64,000 bases of DNA. Source: Caprella mutica (lineage: Eukaryota; Arthropoda; Malacostraca; Amphipoda; Caprellidae). The stretch covers positions 146,155 to 210,154 of the forward strand of contig CANNZV010002479.1 in the NCBI GenBank assembly GCA_947561585.1, given 5' to 3'. The first letter of the stretch is position 1, and every line of letters begins with the position of its first letter. This document shows, piece after piece, positions 46,236 to 57,073 of this stretch. Below the pieces are notes generated by a model, which worked only from the letters and a program-made list of their open reading frames with translations, was not told the origin of the DNA and did not search any database. A program made the translations under genes and the position numbers.

Positions 46236-47751
46236 AATTTATTACATTGATTGGTGTCTCTTCAGCACAATACTAGTTGCTAACAGTTAACTTATGGTAT
46301 TACTCTTAATTTACATTTTTCATTATTTAGAGTAGCTACATACAGTATTGATAATTAGAAGTACAGCATCAATTATTTAGATCATCTTACCTTCGTGTAT
46401 TTGGTTCGTAATTGTAAGTATATATTCTATTTTTTTTCTTTCATTTGGAATGTTCTTATGCAAAACTCCATTATTTGTATTATTTTCCTTCATGAAATTT
46501 AAAATATATTAATTATAGTTGTGAAATCTTCATCTGTATTGTCGATACTAATAAAAGTAATATCTGTATGAATACCGCCAGATTTATTTCTTCTATTATT
46601 ACATAATATTATAGAACTAAGGTCTATGATCATCATTCTGCAAACCGCATACAATTAGACTCAGTATATTTATATTATTTGGTTATAATGTTTTTGATAC
46701 TCTGTGAGCAACAATAGAGTGAATCACTAACCTGACGCTGAGAAAGAAGATTGTACACTCTTTGTTTTTATTTTAAATTTATGAACAAACAATAAGTTTT
46801 CGGCTTTTGTTTAATTAAGATATAACTTGTTTCCTAAAGTATATAAACGTTCCTATAATAAGTTTATCCAATTGCATACCTTTACACGCATAATAAATGG
46901 TTATAGTATGTCTAGTTGACAATCAAAACAAATGGTGTTCATTCTTTTTCTTCAGATCTAAAATTAGTAAGTGAAGTAAAATAGGTATTTTAGAGTTTTT
47001 ATTATAAAAATAACAAAAATATGCTATCAAATTCCATGCGGTTTGCAGCAAGATGATGAGAAGCATCAGCTTCATTGATTAAAGCAATAAAAAGATTTGC
47101 TTGGAGGGAAAGTGTCCGCAGGATGTTAAATTCCCAAATCACTGTTTTTGTTATTTACCAATCTGTAGTTTACCCACACCAATCCTAAAATATATACATT
47201 ACAATTAGTAAAGTTTATTTTAGGAAATATGAAATTTGTCCACTGTTAAATAATCAATACAAATTCAGTTTTTTTGCTGTGCTGTACAGATAATTTGTGA
47301 GTGTTATTGTTTTGAAGTTATTTGTAAATTACTAAAGCAAATGACTAGATTGGAACCGACTACTATAGATTAAAAAATATATTTGTGTTCACTACCATCA
47401 TTCTACTAAACATTTAATTCAACTAACCTCTCCTGATATTGTGTGATTGAAAGTATAATGCAATGTTAACAATTATTTAAATATATTACTTTATTAAAAA
47501 CAAGATAATTAAAGACTTGCATATTGAGCAACAGAGAATGAAAATATAATTTAAAATTTAGTCAAATAAAGATGTTAAGAAGTGCTTATAAATTAATTAG
47601 AAGTGATTTGAAGTAATTATTGCAGGCCTCTAAAAATTATTGTTTTTATAGTACAATATATCTACCGCTATTATATTATAAAAATTGGAAACATATTACA
47701 TTCCATATAAATAGAAGAGTCTAATAAGAACAAGGTTAATACTTGAGTCTA
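46236..47751. other. No feature seen
   Basis: AT-rich sequence without supported exons or clear repeats between the tandem duplication and the right 199-bp inverted repeat. Confidence 0.4.
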
Positions 47752-47950
47752 CCCTCGCTCCGTTTTCTATGCAATGCGATGCGGTTAAGAGACTCTTGTT
47801 TGCCGCCAACTCCAACCGTTTTACGTGAGTGTTAAGCGCTTAGCACATCAAGATTGTAACCGTTTTCACTGGTGCTAAGCGCTTAAGAGACTTTACCTTG
47901 AGCAACCCGATTTTTGCGGTTAAGAGACTTTGGCTTGTGGCCCTTCATAT
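47752..47950. repeat. 199-bp inverted repeat, right copy
   Basis: It is the inverse of 37032-37230. The outer end CCCTTCATAT is about 30 bp upstream of readable Tc1 transposase sequence, so the repeat probably inserted into or replaced the transposase N-terminus. The missing N-terminal part is not found left of 37032, so a simple single insertion is not demonstrated. Confidence 0.7.
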
Positions 47951-47979
47951 GAAGGTCCGAAAGAATTGGGCAACACATT

Positions 47980-48880
47980 GTGGCTCAGCATAAGCAGTAT
48001 GGACTTGTTGATACCAAACTGAAGAATGGTAGACTTCCCAAAGTAACGCCGAGAGAGGATCATGCAACTCTTCAAATAAGATTGGAAGATAGTTTTAGTA
48101 CTTATGGTCAAATTTTTCGTGAGTTAGGTGTCATGTACGGTGCAACGGTGTCCCGATCTACTCATTGGCTTCAACTTCAACAAGTTGGATTAAATTTATT
48201 CGTCCCTGCATCTAAACTTTCAATCTCTAAAAAGAACCCGAAAGTTTTACTTGTGTTTTGTTATGAGCATTGAGCAATGAGAATGTCGTTTGGTCGATTG
48301 ACCAGTTGTTGAAAGTACATTTATTAATGAATGAAAGAAAATTAAAAATCTTCGGTTCTAATGGGTAAGTACGAATCAAACGTAAAGTTGAGAAAAAGTT
48401 ATCTCTGAACTGCGTCAAGAACACAGTTAAGTTTGGAGGTGGTAGTGTGATCGTTTGTAGATCATTTCTTTTGCTGGACCTGGTCTCATTATTCTTATGT
48501 ACGGAGGTGATATTGCAAAGGTATAAAACATCTCCTTCGTCAACTTACTCTCCCCTATCAGCAATCAGCTGACTTTCAACCACCGAATTTCATTCAGGAC
48601 AACATACCTTACCTATCAGATAAACGAGTTAGGACCCTATTAGAAAATGAAGAAATCGTTCAAATAAGCTGGTCTTCACAGATCTCTGACCTCAATCAAA
48701 ATGAATTGTTTGGATAATAATTGGAGTCAGTACTCAGAGAAGAAACAAACCAAATGTGAAATAATTATGGACATTTATTGAGGACAAATGGAAGATGGAT
48801 GACTCCTTCCTTTTGTGAAAAACTAGTAAAATTTTGTTGCAGAAGATGTACTAAAGTGATATAGGAAAGACTTATTCACA
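47980..48880 (+). pseudogene. Tc1-family transposase, decayed
   Basis: The first frame has NGRLPKVTPREDHATLQIRL (helix-turn-helix region), FRELGVMYGATVSRST and LQQVGLNLFVPASK. Later frames show VKFGGGSVIV (usually GGGSVMVWG), IQDNIPYLSDKRV (usually QDNAPCHTA), LENEEIVQISWSSQISDLNQ (usually WPAQSPDLNPIE) and MTPSFCEKLVKFCCRRCTKVI, close to the usual C-terminus. Frameshifts and stops are numerous. The QDN aspartate is kept, but the glutamate region reads NQNELFG. It is distinct from the Tc1 copy at 11-14 kb. Terminal repeats were not found. Confidence 0.85.
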
Positions 48881-49739
48881 AAGTATTTAGCTAATAGCCA
48901 ATATCCGGGAATATTTCAAAGTTTATGATGGCTACCCTCAACTTTTGACCAGACTAAATTTATTGTTTGAGGTGAAATATCGAACTATTACTAAAATGTT
49001 TGTCCAAATGCTTTGAAATTTCATATGGATGAATATGAGTTACATATGAAAATACTTGAAAAATTTCATAAATGTGTGTTCTGCACTTCTTATCAAATTG
49101 AAGATTTGAATTTCACAAGAGTTCCAAGTCTGTAAATTATTTATTTAAATAATAAGGATTAATCACCAAAATAACTTTACCAGCTGAGATCATTGTTTCA
49201 TTGTATGATATCTAGCCATGATACTCCAGATCCAATTTTCTCAATAATCTCTCCATCTACCCAAAATCAGTTTATCCAAGGACTTAAAAGGTTTAATTAC
49301 TCTCGCTATAGAAAGATTTAAGACGGGGTGCAGGACGTTGAACGGGGGACATCAAACGTCTTGCAAAAATCTAACCCTTGCCGTTTGCACAGGGGTCACT
49401 CTCTGTCCGACGTCTAATCCTGCATCTTGCAAACGTGGGACATAGAGGATAATTCACATTTTCCGCATCAAATCCCACTTCATTTTCGAGACGTGGGACC
49501 CACGTGGGACACAGTCCGGATGTCCCTCTCTATCCCTCTTCTGTTAAAAACTGATTTCGGTTAATTGGGCTATATACCATTGCGCTATTACCCATATATA
49601 AGAAATCAAAGAGAAATAGGTTATTCTATCACTATTTTCTTCTTTTATTTTATGAAGCCTCATTATAGTGTATATCTCTTTATATCAATTAGTTTACTGT
49701 TACACATTGTAATATAAAATAAAATGAAAAGAAATGTAG
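48881..49739. other. Spacer with a GC-rich patch
   Basis: Most of this is AT-rich. The interval 49320-49535 is richer in G+C, with words like GGACGTTGAACGGGGGACAT and the palindrome CACGTGGGACCCACGTG near 49490-49508. It reads as no known gene, and may be a satellite fragment or foreign insertion. Confidence 0.4.
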
Positions 49740-49836
49740 TGCTGTTTCTGAGACGCGAACTCTCAACCTGTTGTCGTCTATTGTCTTATACTCTGCGAGA
49801 CTGCGACGCCATCCACTCAGCCATCAAGGATATGGT
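49740..49836 (-). repeat. tRNA-like SINE head
   Basis: On the minus strand TGGCTGAGTGG near 49820 fits an RNA polymerase III A box exactly. AGTTCGCGTC near 49755 is close to a B box. Spacing and an extra-arm-like stretch resemble a Leu/Ser-type tRNA, but no clean cloverleaf forms, so this is a tRNA-derived SINE head rather than a tRNA gene. On the minus strand it lies just after the AT-rich tail of the repeat at 49860-50220. Confidence 0.5.
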
Positions 49837-49859
49837 GAAAAAAAGATTGCGAATAATCT

Positions 49860-50225
49860 TTATTCATTGTATAATGTATATGAATAAAGTATTTGAATAT
49901 ATTAACTTTGCAAATTTGTGGAAGGTTATATTTTACCCCAGCATTTATTTATTTATCATCTTGTTATTCGCATACCTCAAAAAGTTTTGAACCAAATTGC
50001 CTAAAATTTGGAAGGCCGATTGGTCAATATTGAGGAATCATTTTGTTAAATTTTGGGAACAATCGGATCAAAGATCAAGACCATTTCTAACTAAATAACT
50101 AAATAAGATTCAACCATATTGCCTCAAATTTGATGGAACGATTGGTCATTATCCAGGAATCACTTGGTAGAATTTTGGGAGCACTCTGGTCAAAGGTCAA
50201 GGTCATTCATAACTGAATAACTCAA
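49860..50225 (-). repeat. TGACCTTGACCTTTGACC-type repeat, minus-strand copy
   Basis: On the minus strand it contains GACCTTGACCTTTGACC, CTCCCAAAATT, a word like TCCTGGATAATGACCAATCG in two roughly 110-bp tandem units, and the tail GCGAATAACAAGATGATAAA. The same tail and units occur on the plus strand at 59370-59830. It is probably a SINE or satellite-bearing non-autonomous element. Confidence 0.65.
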
Positions 50226-50274
50226 AAATGATACGTTTAAATCATTGGTTCACTGGATGAGCCCACGTAGCAAA

Positions 50275-50690
50275 ATTTATTGGGACAATATTGCCCCAAT
50301 ATTGTGTCCAATATTGAGGCAATATCAATCCCAATATTGCCCCAATACTCAGATTTGTAATCTTGGGGCAATATTGTGTAAAGTGTTGTCCTAATATTAA
50401 CCACAATATTGCCCCAATATTGGGGTGATAATGAGACAGTATTGCCCCAATATTGGGACAGTATTGTCCCAATATTGTATATAAGTACTACACAATATTA
50501 GGGCAATATTTTGTACATTATTTCCCCAATATCGACTACAATATTGCTCTAACATTGGGACAGTATTGTATTTAATTACTACACAATATTGTGGTAACAT
50601 TGGGTTTGTTATTACTCCAATATTACCATAACTTTGGGGCAATATTTAATACTGACCAGTATTGTAGTTAAGTATTACACAATATTTAAA
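50275..50690. repeat. AATATTG palindromic satellite, left arm
   Basis: Words of the type CAATATTGCCCCAATATTG and GTAATATTGGGGTAATA repeat at about 20-40 bp spacing with variation, each locally self-complementary. The related right array (56770-57060) is shorter and more diverged. Apparent ORFs rich in GQYCPNIGAI here are translations of the repeat. Confidence 0.75.
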
Positions 50691-51407
50691 GTGAGAGACC
50701 AATCATCTTGTTTTTGATAATATGAAGAGCTGTAACAATGTTAAAATTAGATAAATAATGAAAAAAATGGTAGTTATTTAAAATAATTCAAAAAATATAA
50801 ATATTGATGGATTCAAGTAAGTAATTCATGTTGCAATACTTACACTTATCAAGTGAAATATATCTAGCGATGTGTGTTTTCATGAAGAAACTGCTTGTAG
50901 TTCAGTTAAGAGATGTACACAGATAACAACAGACAAGGTACCATGGATCTCAATAGGTTACATCATGAACACCAAAGCTGTTAATCATTGAATGAACATC
51001 ATCTTGCATTTATCTCTCCTGCAGTAGGACTATCGATGTCATATCCAGGTGTCGAATAAGCTGTAGCTACATTCGCCATTCTATTTGCTGTTGAGTGGGG
51101 TGGGGTGGAGCAGGCATGCTGATGGGTGTTTAGAATACAGACATCAAGGATTATAACTGAAATAATAAGGATAATTAACATTTAGATCTTTATTAAGGAT
51201 TAAAAAAGAAATAAAGTAGTACAAGGAGCATTTCCACCAACACCTTACACATGAAAAATAATTTAAACTGTTATCACTATTCAATTAATTAAAGTATTTA
51301 AAAAAAACAAAATCAATTTCATCTGTATAAATAAGAATTATTACTAGAAACGTTAGCAGACACTGCAAGACTCACTCAGTCTTTTAGATTAGAAATAGCC
51401 CAGACTA

Positions 51408-51500
51408 TAATTCATTGTAAATTCCACCAACTGTGACTTGTAGGTGGAACTTTTTCCTTTAAGAGTAATTTTCAAGCTAAGTCAGTGGAATTTTAGCTAT
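51408..51500. repeat. CAGTCTG-type MITE fragment
   Basis: AAATTCCACCAACTGTGACT and AGTCAGTGGAATTTTAGC are the family's paired words, brought close together, so only the ends of an element remain. Confidence 0.4.
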
Positions 51501-51839
51501 GTTGATTGGGAAAGTAGTTATTAATTATAAATCAAAGGAGGATACAGACATCATAAAGCCCTTGGATAAGTAAGTAATAAGAATAGCTAATTTAGGTTTC
51601 CCCCAAATGGTTTTCAGTTTCCCCACTTTGGGGGAAACCTACCTTGCCAACCCCGTATAGCATATAAAGACAATTTTGATTTCATAGATTTATATACATA
51701 AAAATACAATTATATTAATGACTAATATTATATAATGATAGCTACTTGAATTTATAAATTAATCAAAAGTTCACCAATAAGCAATAGCTAGGCATAAAAA
51801 TCAGACAATTTATTTGATAAGCTAACTGATTGAAAGATA

Positions 51840-52800
51840 TTTGAACAGACCGATAGTAAATTAAATAACTTCCGATGTTGCGAAAAAGAACGGACTGATA
51901 GAAGTTGAATAGCTTATAATGTTGCAAAAAGAACGGACTGATAGTAATTTAATTAGAGATGCACAGATATCATATTAGTAACCGATACCGATACCAAGTG
52001 CGATACCAGTTACTTTTTAAAAGTATAATACAGTTAATTAATTAACTTCCAATGTTGCAAAAAGAACAGACTGATGGTAAATATTAAATAACTTCCAATG
52101 TTGCAAAAAGAACGGACTGATAGTATATTAATTAACTTCCAATGTTGCAAAAGAACGGACTGATAGTAAATTAATTAACTTCCAATGTTGCAAAAGGACG
52201 GACTGATAGTAAATTAATTAGAGATGCACCGATACCATATTAGTAACCGATACCAAGTCCGATACCAGTTACTATTTAAAAGTATAATACAGTTAATTAA
52301 TTATTTTCCAATGTTGCAAAAAGAACAGACTGATAGTAAATTAATTAACTTCTAATGTTGCAAAAAGAACGGAATGATAGTAAATTAAATAACTTCCAAT
52401 GTTGCAAAAAGAACGGACTGATAGTAAATTAATTAACTTCCAATGTTGCAAAAGAATGGACTGATGGTAAATTAAATAACTTCCAATATTGCAAAAAAAA
52501 TGGACTGATAGTAAATTAAATAGTTTACAATGTTGCAAAAAGAACAGACTGATAGTAAATTAATTAGAGATACACTGATACCATATTAGTAACCGATACC
52601 AGTACCAATTACAGTTACTTTAAAATTCTGGTGACCGATACCGTTACCAAGTCCGATACACGTTACTTTTTAAAAGTATAATACAGTTAATTAATTAACT
52701 TCCAATGTTGTAAAAAGAACGGACTGATAGTAAATTAAATAACTTCCAATGTTGCATAAAGAATGGACTGATAGTACCTAAATTAAGTAACTTACAAATT
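51840..52800. repeat. 44-bp tandem array with interspersed GATACC segments
   Basis: The unit is close to AACGGACTGATAGTAAATTA followed by ATTAACTTCCAATGTTGCAAAAAG, with about 18 copies. Three longer insert segments (about 51957-52035, 52228-52300, 52563-52690) carry repeated CCGATACC words and the end AAAGTATAATACAGTTAATT, giving a higher-order repeat. It lies inside the FB-6 interval. Confidence 0.8.
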
Positions 52801-53331
52801 ATAATGTTGCGAAAAAAAGAACAAACTTGTTAAAAGAAAATTAACTGCAATAAAAGAATGAACTGATTGTAAATAAATAATGGAAAACATCAAATTAATC
52901 TGTAAATATATGAATGATCAAAATAGAATATTTCTGAAGTTTAGTTCAAATTTTCAATCTTCCTAATTGTCAGTTGATATGATTATATGATCATCAAATC
53001 ATTCAAATGCACACTGGCTTCAGTACCCAAAAATCCAGTCTATATTTGGTGCACAAAATCTGAAAACCAAGTTTAAAAGTGTGGCAGGAAAGTTGCCAGT
53101 TTAGTGAGAAAATGGATCCAGGTCGTCACATTTAAGATAGGCTACTTTAAAGAAGAAATTTAACTTCCTATTGAAGATTTTACACTTGAAAATATCCTTA
53201 TGGTTCATGTCAGATGCATGTGTATCTCTTGAGACTATTATATGAGTGATTTACTAGTTATTAACTTATTCACTTGTTTTTCAAATTATTTCACCCCTCA
53301 AAAGTTGCCAATACACTGGCGACTTTGTCCA

Positions 53332-53582
53332 TACTTTGACCAGATTGTATTTGGTGCTAAATTCCAATGAATCTCGGGAGATATTCAATTTCTCTAATAA
53401 AAGAATTCCTCCAAGTCCAATGTCATCTGTCGGAGGATATTTAGCTATTAATTCCTATATTACCATTAATTTTTGGAGGAGAAACTGGAAAAATGTTGGA
53501 GGTCTAGACAAATTGATGAAAATGTTGGCAGCTATTTCTCAGATTTTTGAAAAAGTCAGAGGAGATCAGTGCATCAAATAGG
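53332..53582. mobile_element. CAGTCTG-type MITE, diverged copy 3
   Basis: It has the family words GATTGTATTTGGTG, GGATATTTAGCTATTAATTC, TACCATTAATTTTTGGAGG and AAAAAGTCAGAGGA in order. The ORF across it is a by-product of the repeat. Confidence 0.5.
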
Positions 53583-53599
53583 TACAAACTGGTACTTTG

Positions 53600-53910
53600 A
53601 AACATGGTCTGAAAATTCCACTGACTTTTTCAAAAAGGTGAAAAATCCACTAAGAATTTCCAATAATTTGGCTGATCTAACCCAGTGTGTATTTTTAATT
53701 TTATGTAAAATTCCATCGACATGTCAGTGGAATTTAACACCCTTTGAAAATAATATTCTTGCAAAGTCAGTGGATATTTGACTATTTATTCCCATGTTAC
53801 CATTAATTACGGTGGATAAATTGAGAAAATGTTGGTGGAGAAATTGAGAAAAATTAGCTACTGGAAATTTATGGTGGATTTTTTACAGAAAAAGTTATAA
53901 ATGTAACGGA
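53600..53910. mobile_element. CAGTCTG-type MITE, copy 4 (compound)
   Basis: The first half (53600-53735) is an inverted end and the second half (53737-53890) is the standard body. The second half is essentially identical to 55340-55493. Confidence 0.55.
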
Positions 53911-54274
53911 ATATACTTGAACTAGCCTAATTTCCATAAGATAAGGATACGAAAGAAAATGATTAAATTGTAATTTTACTGAATATTGCGATTATTCATA
54001 GAATTGGATTTACTATTTAAAATGGAATAGTTCAATGGATATGTCCCATGCGGTCATTGAGGCAGACGAGTGAGCACCTGGGCAAGCGGGAAGAAACCGC
54101 ACCGCATGTCACCAGTCTTGCAACCTGAGGGATAGAACACATAGTAAATGAAATGGGAAAATGATAGATCAGAGAAAGTACAAGGATGAAAATTGAACGC
54201 AGATTTGTTTTACTAATATTGAAAATAAATTAGACAAAATGAAATTAGAAAACTGTAATTTTATTCGTAATGAC

Positions 54275-54510
54275 AATTGTTATCTTTAATCCACAGTTAT
54301 CTTTAATCCACAGTTATCTTTAATCCACAGTTATCTTTAATCAACAGTCATCTTTAATCAACAGTCATCTTTAATCAACAGTCATCTTTAATCAACAGTT
54401 ATCTTTAATCAACAGTTATCTTTAATCAACAGTTATCTTTAATCAACAGTTATCTTTAATCAATAGTTATCTTTAATCAATAGTTATCTTTAATCAAAAG
54501 TTATCTTCAA
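54275..54510. repeat. 17-bp minisatellite, about 14 copies
   Basis: The unit is close to AATCAACAGTTATCTTT. Variants run in blocks: CCACAG copies first, then CAACAGTCATC, then CAACAGTTATC, then CAATAGTTATC. That order is expected from stepwise local duplication. Confidence 0.9.
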
Positions 54511-54779
54511 TCAATAGAAAGCGAGCTCAATTACACATGGAACACGAGTATAAAATATAGGGTCCATTTCCTAATTCCGTTAGCTCAAAGTATAGGCAAA
54601 ATTAAATTCACATTGAAGCCAAAAGGATCAGGTAGACCAATATAATATACAGTTCGTAATACACCCTAGATTAGTTATAAATGAATAGTTAGTTATAGTT
54701 TTAATTAATAAAATTATTATACCTAGCGGAGATTTCTGGATATTTAAAGTTATGTAAATTTAATAGGGGAAGGAGTGAA

Positions 54780-55200
54780 ATTTGGGACGTTAAGGATTTA
54801 ACAACACTAAACAAGACCATACGAGGTTTGTATACACATACCCATATTTAGTGGACCATAGGAGCAAGAACAGAGAGCCGCCATCCGTCAATCAGTGCGT
54901 AGTCGCTACATCTTAGCCCATATCGCAGGAACCAGCTATTACCCTGTTACTGAAGAATGAAGTTTTCAGGGCGATACTCATGATCCTGACAAGTAGCTAG
55001 AAAGCAGTTTGTTAGATGGGCCAATCTTCAGACGAGCATATTGTGCATGATTCTACCAGTAGCTCCGTTTTCACTCCCTTAGTGGATATATAGATATGAA
55101 TATTCTCCTCACTCTGCAAACCATTATCTCGATTTTCCATACCAGATTCCCGCGTCAAAGTTCTGCTATAATGAATCACCTGCTGAGGATCTCAGGGAAA
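54780..55200. other. GC-richer unassigned segment
   Basis: From about 54820 to 55080 the composition is more balanced than the neighbours (for example GAGAGCCGCCATCCGTCAAT). It has stops in all frames and no repeat partner in the window. It could be a fragment of another element. Confidence 0.35.
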
Positions 55201-55324
55201 AGATTATTTCAGTGGTGAGGATTTTCCGGGCAGTGACACAAACCAAGGTCTTGCATGAATTTAGTGTTATTTTATAAATATAAATGTACTGCCAGAAAAA
55301 TCCGCCACTCTTCAAATTGAATAA

Positions 55325-55665
55325 TGGAATTATATTTGACAACACCCTTTGAAAATAATATTCTTGCAAAGTCAGTGGATATTTGACTATTTATTCCCAT
55401 GTTACCATTAATTACGGTGGATAAATTGAGAAAATGTTGGTGGAGAAATTGAGAAAAATTAGCTACTGGAAATTTATGGTGGATTTTTTCAGTTTTTTTA
55501 AGTCAGTAGGATTTTGTGTCAACCAACATTTTCTTTATTTATCCACCAAAAAATAATGGTAACATAGGAATAAATAGCTAAAAATCCACCGACTAGGCTA
55601 GAATATTATTATCAGACACAGAGGGGAAAAAATGCCGAAAAATACAGTCTGGCCCAATTAATTCT
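55325..55665. mobile_element. CAGTCTG-type MITE, copy 5 plus an inverted end
   Basis: The stretch 55340-55493 duplicates 53737-53890 almost without change. An inverted end follows (55510-55660), with CAACATTTTCTTTATTTATC and ATAGCTAAAAATCCACCGAC. Confidence 0.55.
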
Positions 55666-55818
55666 AATACTTAATTAGCAGGGTTCAGATCGCCAAATAC
55701 AGACCGAGTTTTCACCTATCAAATTTATTTCAGAGTTCAGATCGCATAATACAGACTGAGTAATGGAAAAACCATGAATTTATCAGAGTATGGAAGCAAG
55801 ACACATTTACACTGAATA

Positions 55819-56076
55819 TCATGACTGCTTATCTGGTTGATCAGAAAAATTTGTAGAAGAACACCTCTCTGAAAGGTGTTTATTCAATGAGTGCACATCA
55901 ACATTATTTTCAGTTTTGTTTTCATAATATTCACTAAATTCACTCTCACTTTGTTCAATGACAGGGTTATTGTCTTGGAGAAGAGAGGAAGATGGAAGAG
56001 CATTTTCACTTAAAAGTTCACTTGCTAAGTCACTACAAGATTTTTTTATTTTATAATAGTTCTTCCTAAGAGACAT
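55819..56076 (-). CDS. Unrecognised 85-residue ORF, acidic/serine-rich
   Basis: On the minus strand the peptide starts MSLRKNYYKIKKSCSDLASE, then becomes serine- and acid-rich (EQSESEFSEYYENKTENN). Codon variety and charge pattern look more protein-like than chance ORFs nearby. A basic N-terminus followed by an acidic, disordered tract is common at the start of element-encoded proteins, but I cannot name a family. A possible donor GAGAG|GTGTTC at about 55870 would make it a first exon. It lies inside the FB-6 interval. Confidence 0.35.
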   Translation of the reverse strand: MSLRKNYYKIKKSCSDLASELLSENALPSSSLLQDNNPVIEQSESEFSEYYENKTENNVDVHSLNKHLSERCSSTNFSDQPDKQS

Positions 56077-56769
56077 AAATGCTTTTTAAATTATTTTTCA
56101 ATGTTTTAACACAAGAAGTTTTGCAGCAGGTGAAATAATACAGAGCGAAATGTTACACAGTGATCTCGGCTAAAAACTGAACGCTATTTAGAAAAGCGGG
56201 AAAACGGTTATAAAGCAGTGTTGCCATTCTACTGTTTATAGCATAAGAAAACTCGCAATCAACAGTTGAATAATAATTTTCTAATAACAGAGAGAACACA
56301 GAAGAATAATATCTACGTATATTAAAAATAAAGATAGTTTATATTCATTTGGATTTATAATTATTATTTATTCTGTCATGTTTCACACTACTTTTTTCCC
56401 AAAACTAACACTGACTGTAAATTGCGAAAAAACGGTTAGGTACCTACCAGTGTTGCAGCTTCATCGTTTTTAAACAAAGAAATGACGCAATATCACTTTT
56501 TGAATAATTGTATAACAAAACAGGTAGGTACCTAAATAAATGAAAAAAATATGTATAAGTTAATTATCTAGTTGTTATTTATTAACTATTATTTTTAAAT
56601 AATATCTGATAATTTAGTTTCAGCTATTATATTTCAACGAATTTCGCCCAAATTTTGACCATTTTAATATAGTATATATCTCAAACTATTGAAATTAAGA
56701 TCTTCCAAATCACAATTTAAATTTGACTCACTCGTCAAATTGATATAATTCAATGCAAAAATTATATTA

Positions 56770-57060
56770 TCGTTCCGAATATTGGGGCAATGTTTCCCCA
56801 ATAATGAACCCGATATTAATAATTAATATTAAATTGATCAAATAAAAAATTTAGAATGATTAACGGATATGAAAGAAACCAATCAATATAAAAAAATGTA
56901 TAATATCATCAACAAGCTAATATTGAAACGAACATCGCTTTAGTTTGTGGCAATATTCCGTTCAATGTGAGAAATAACACAATATTACTCCAATATTGGG
57001 GTAATATTTGTCTCAATATTCCAATATTGTTCCAAGATTACAATATTGCCCCAATATCTG
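56770..57060. repeat. AATATTG palindromic satellite, right arm
   Basis: Words such as ATATTGGGGCAATG, CTCCAATATTGGGGTAATAT and ATATTGCCCCAATATCTG are inverted relative to 50275-50690. The array is interrupted by AT-rich sequence at 56800-56980. Confidence 0.6.
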
Positions 57061-57073
57061 CTTGCTACCTGGG

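Larger units (their letters stand above)
50262..57073. mobile_element. 6.8-kb element with inverted AATATTG-repeat ends (FB-6)
   Basis: The left tip CCCACGTAGCAAAATTTATT and the right tip, read inward, CCCAGGTAGCAAGCAGATAT lead into arrays of palindromic AATATTGCCCCAATATTG words (50275-50690 and 56770-57060). The left flank (50243-50261) is ATCATTGGTTCACTGGATG, which matches the 34-bp satellite at 60.3-61.2 kb and stops matching at the proposed border. No target duplication is visible. The interior holds minisatellites, CAGTCTG MITEs and a short ORF, but no recognised transposase. Confidence 0.5.

Noticed and set aside
49740..49836. Functional tRNA gene (Leu/Ser-like)
   Set aside because: The A box is perfect, but the acceptor and anticodon stems do not pair and no clear anticodon loop forms; a SINE head fits better.
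50242..50642. ORFs rich in QYCPNIGAI
   Set aside because: They are by-products of the palindromic AATATTG satellite.
50262..57073. Target-site duplication for the 6.8-kb element
   Set aside because: The 8- and 9-base flanks (TGGATGAG / AGATAGAG) do not match well enough, so the borders rest on the inverted tips only.
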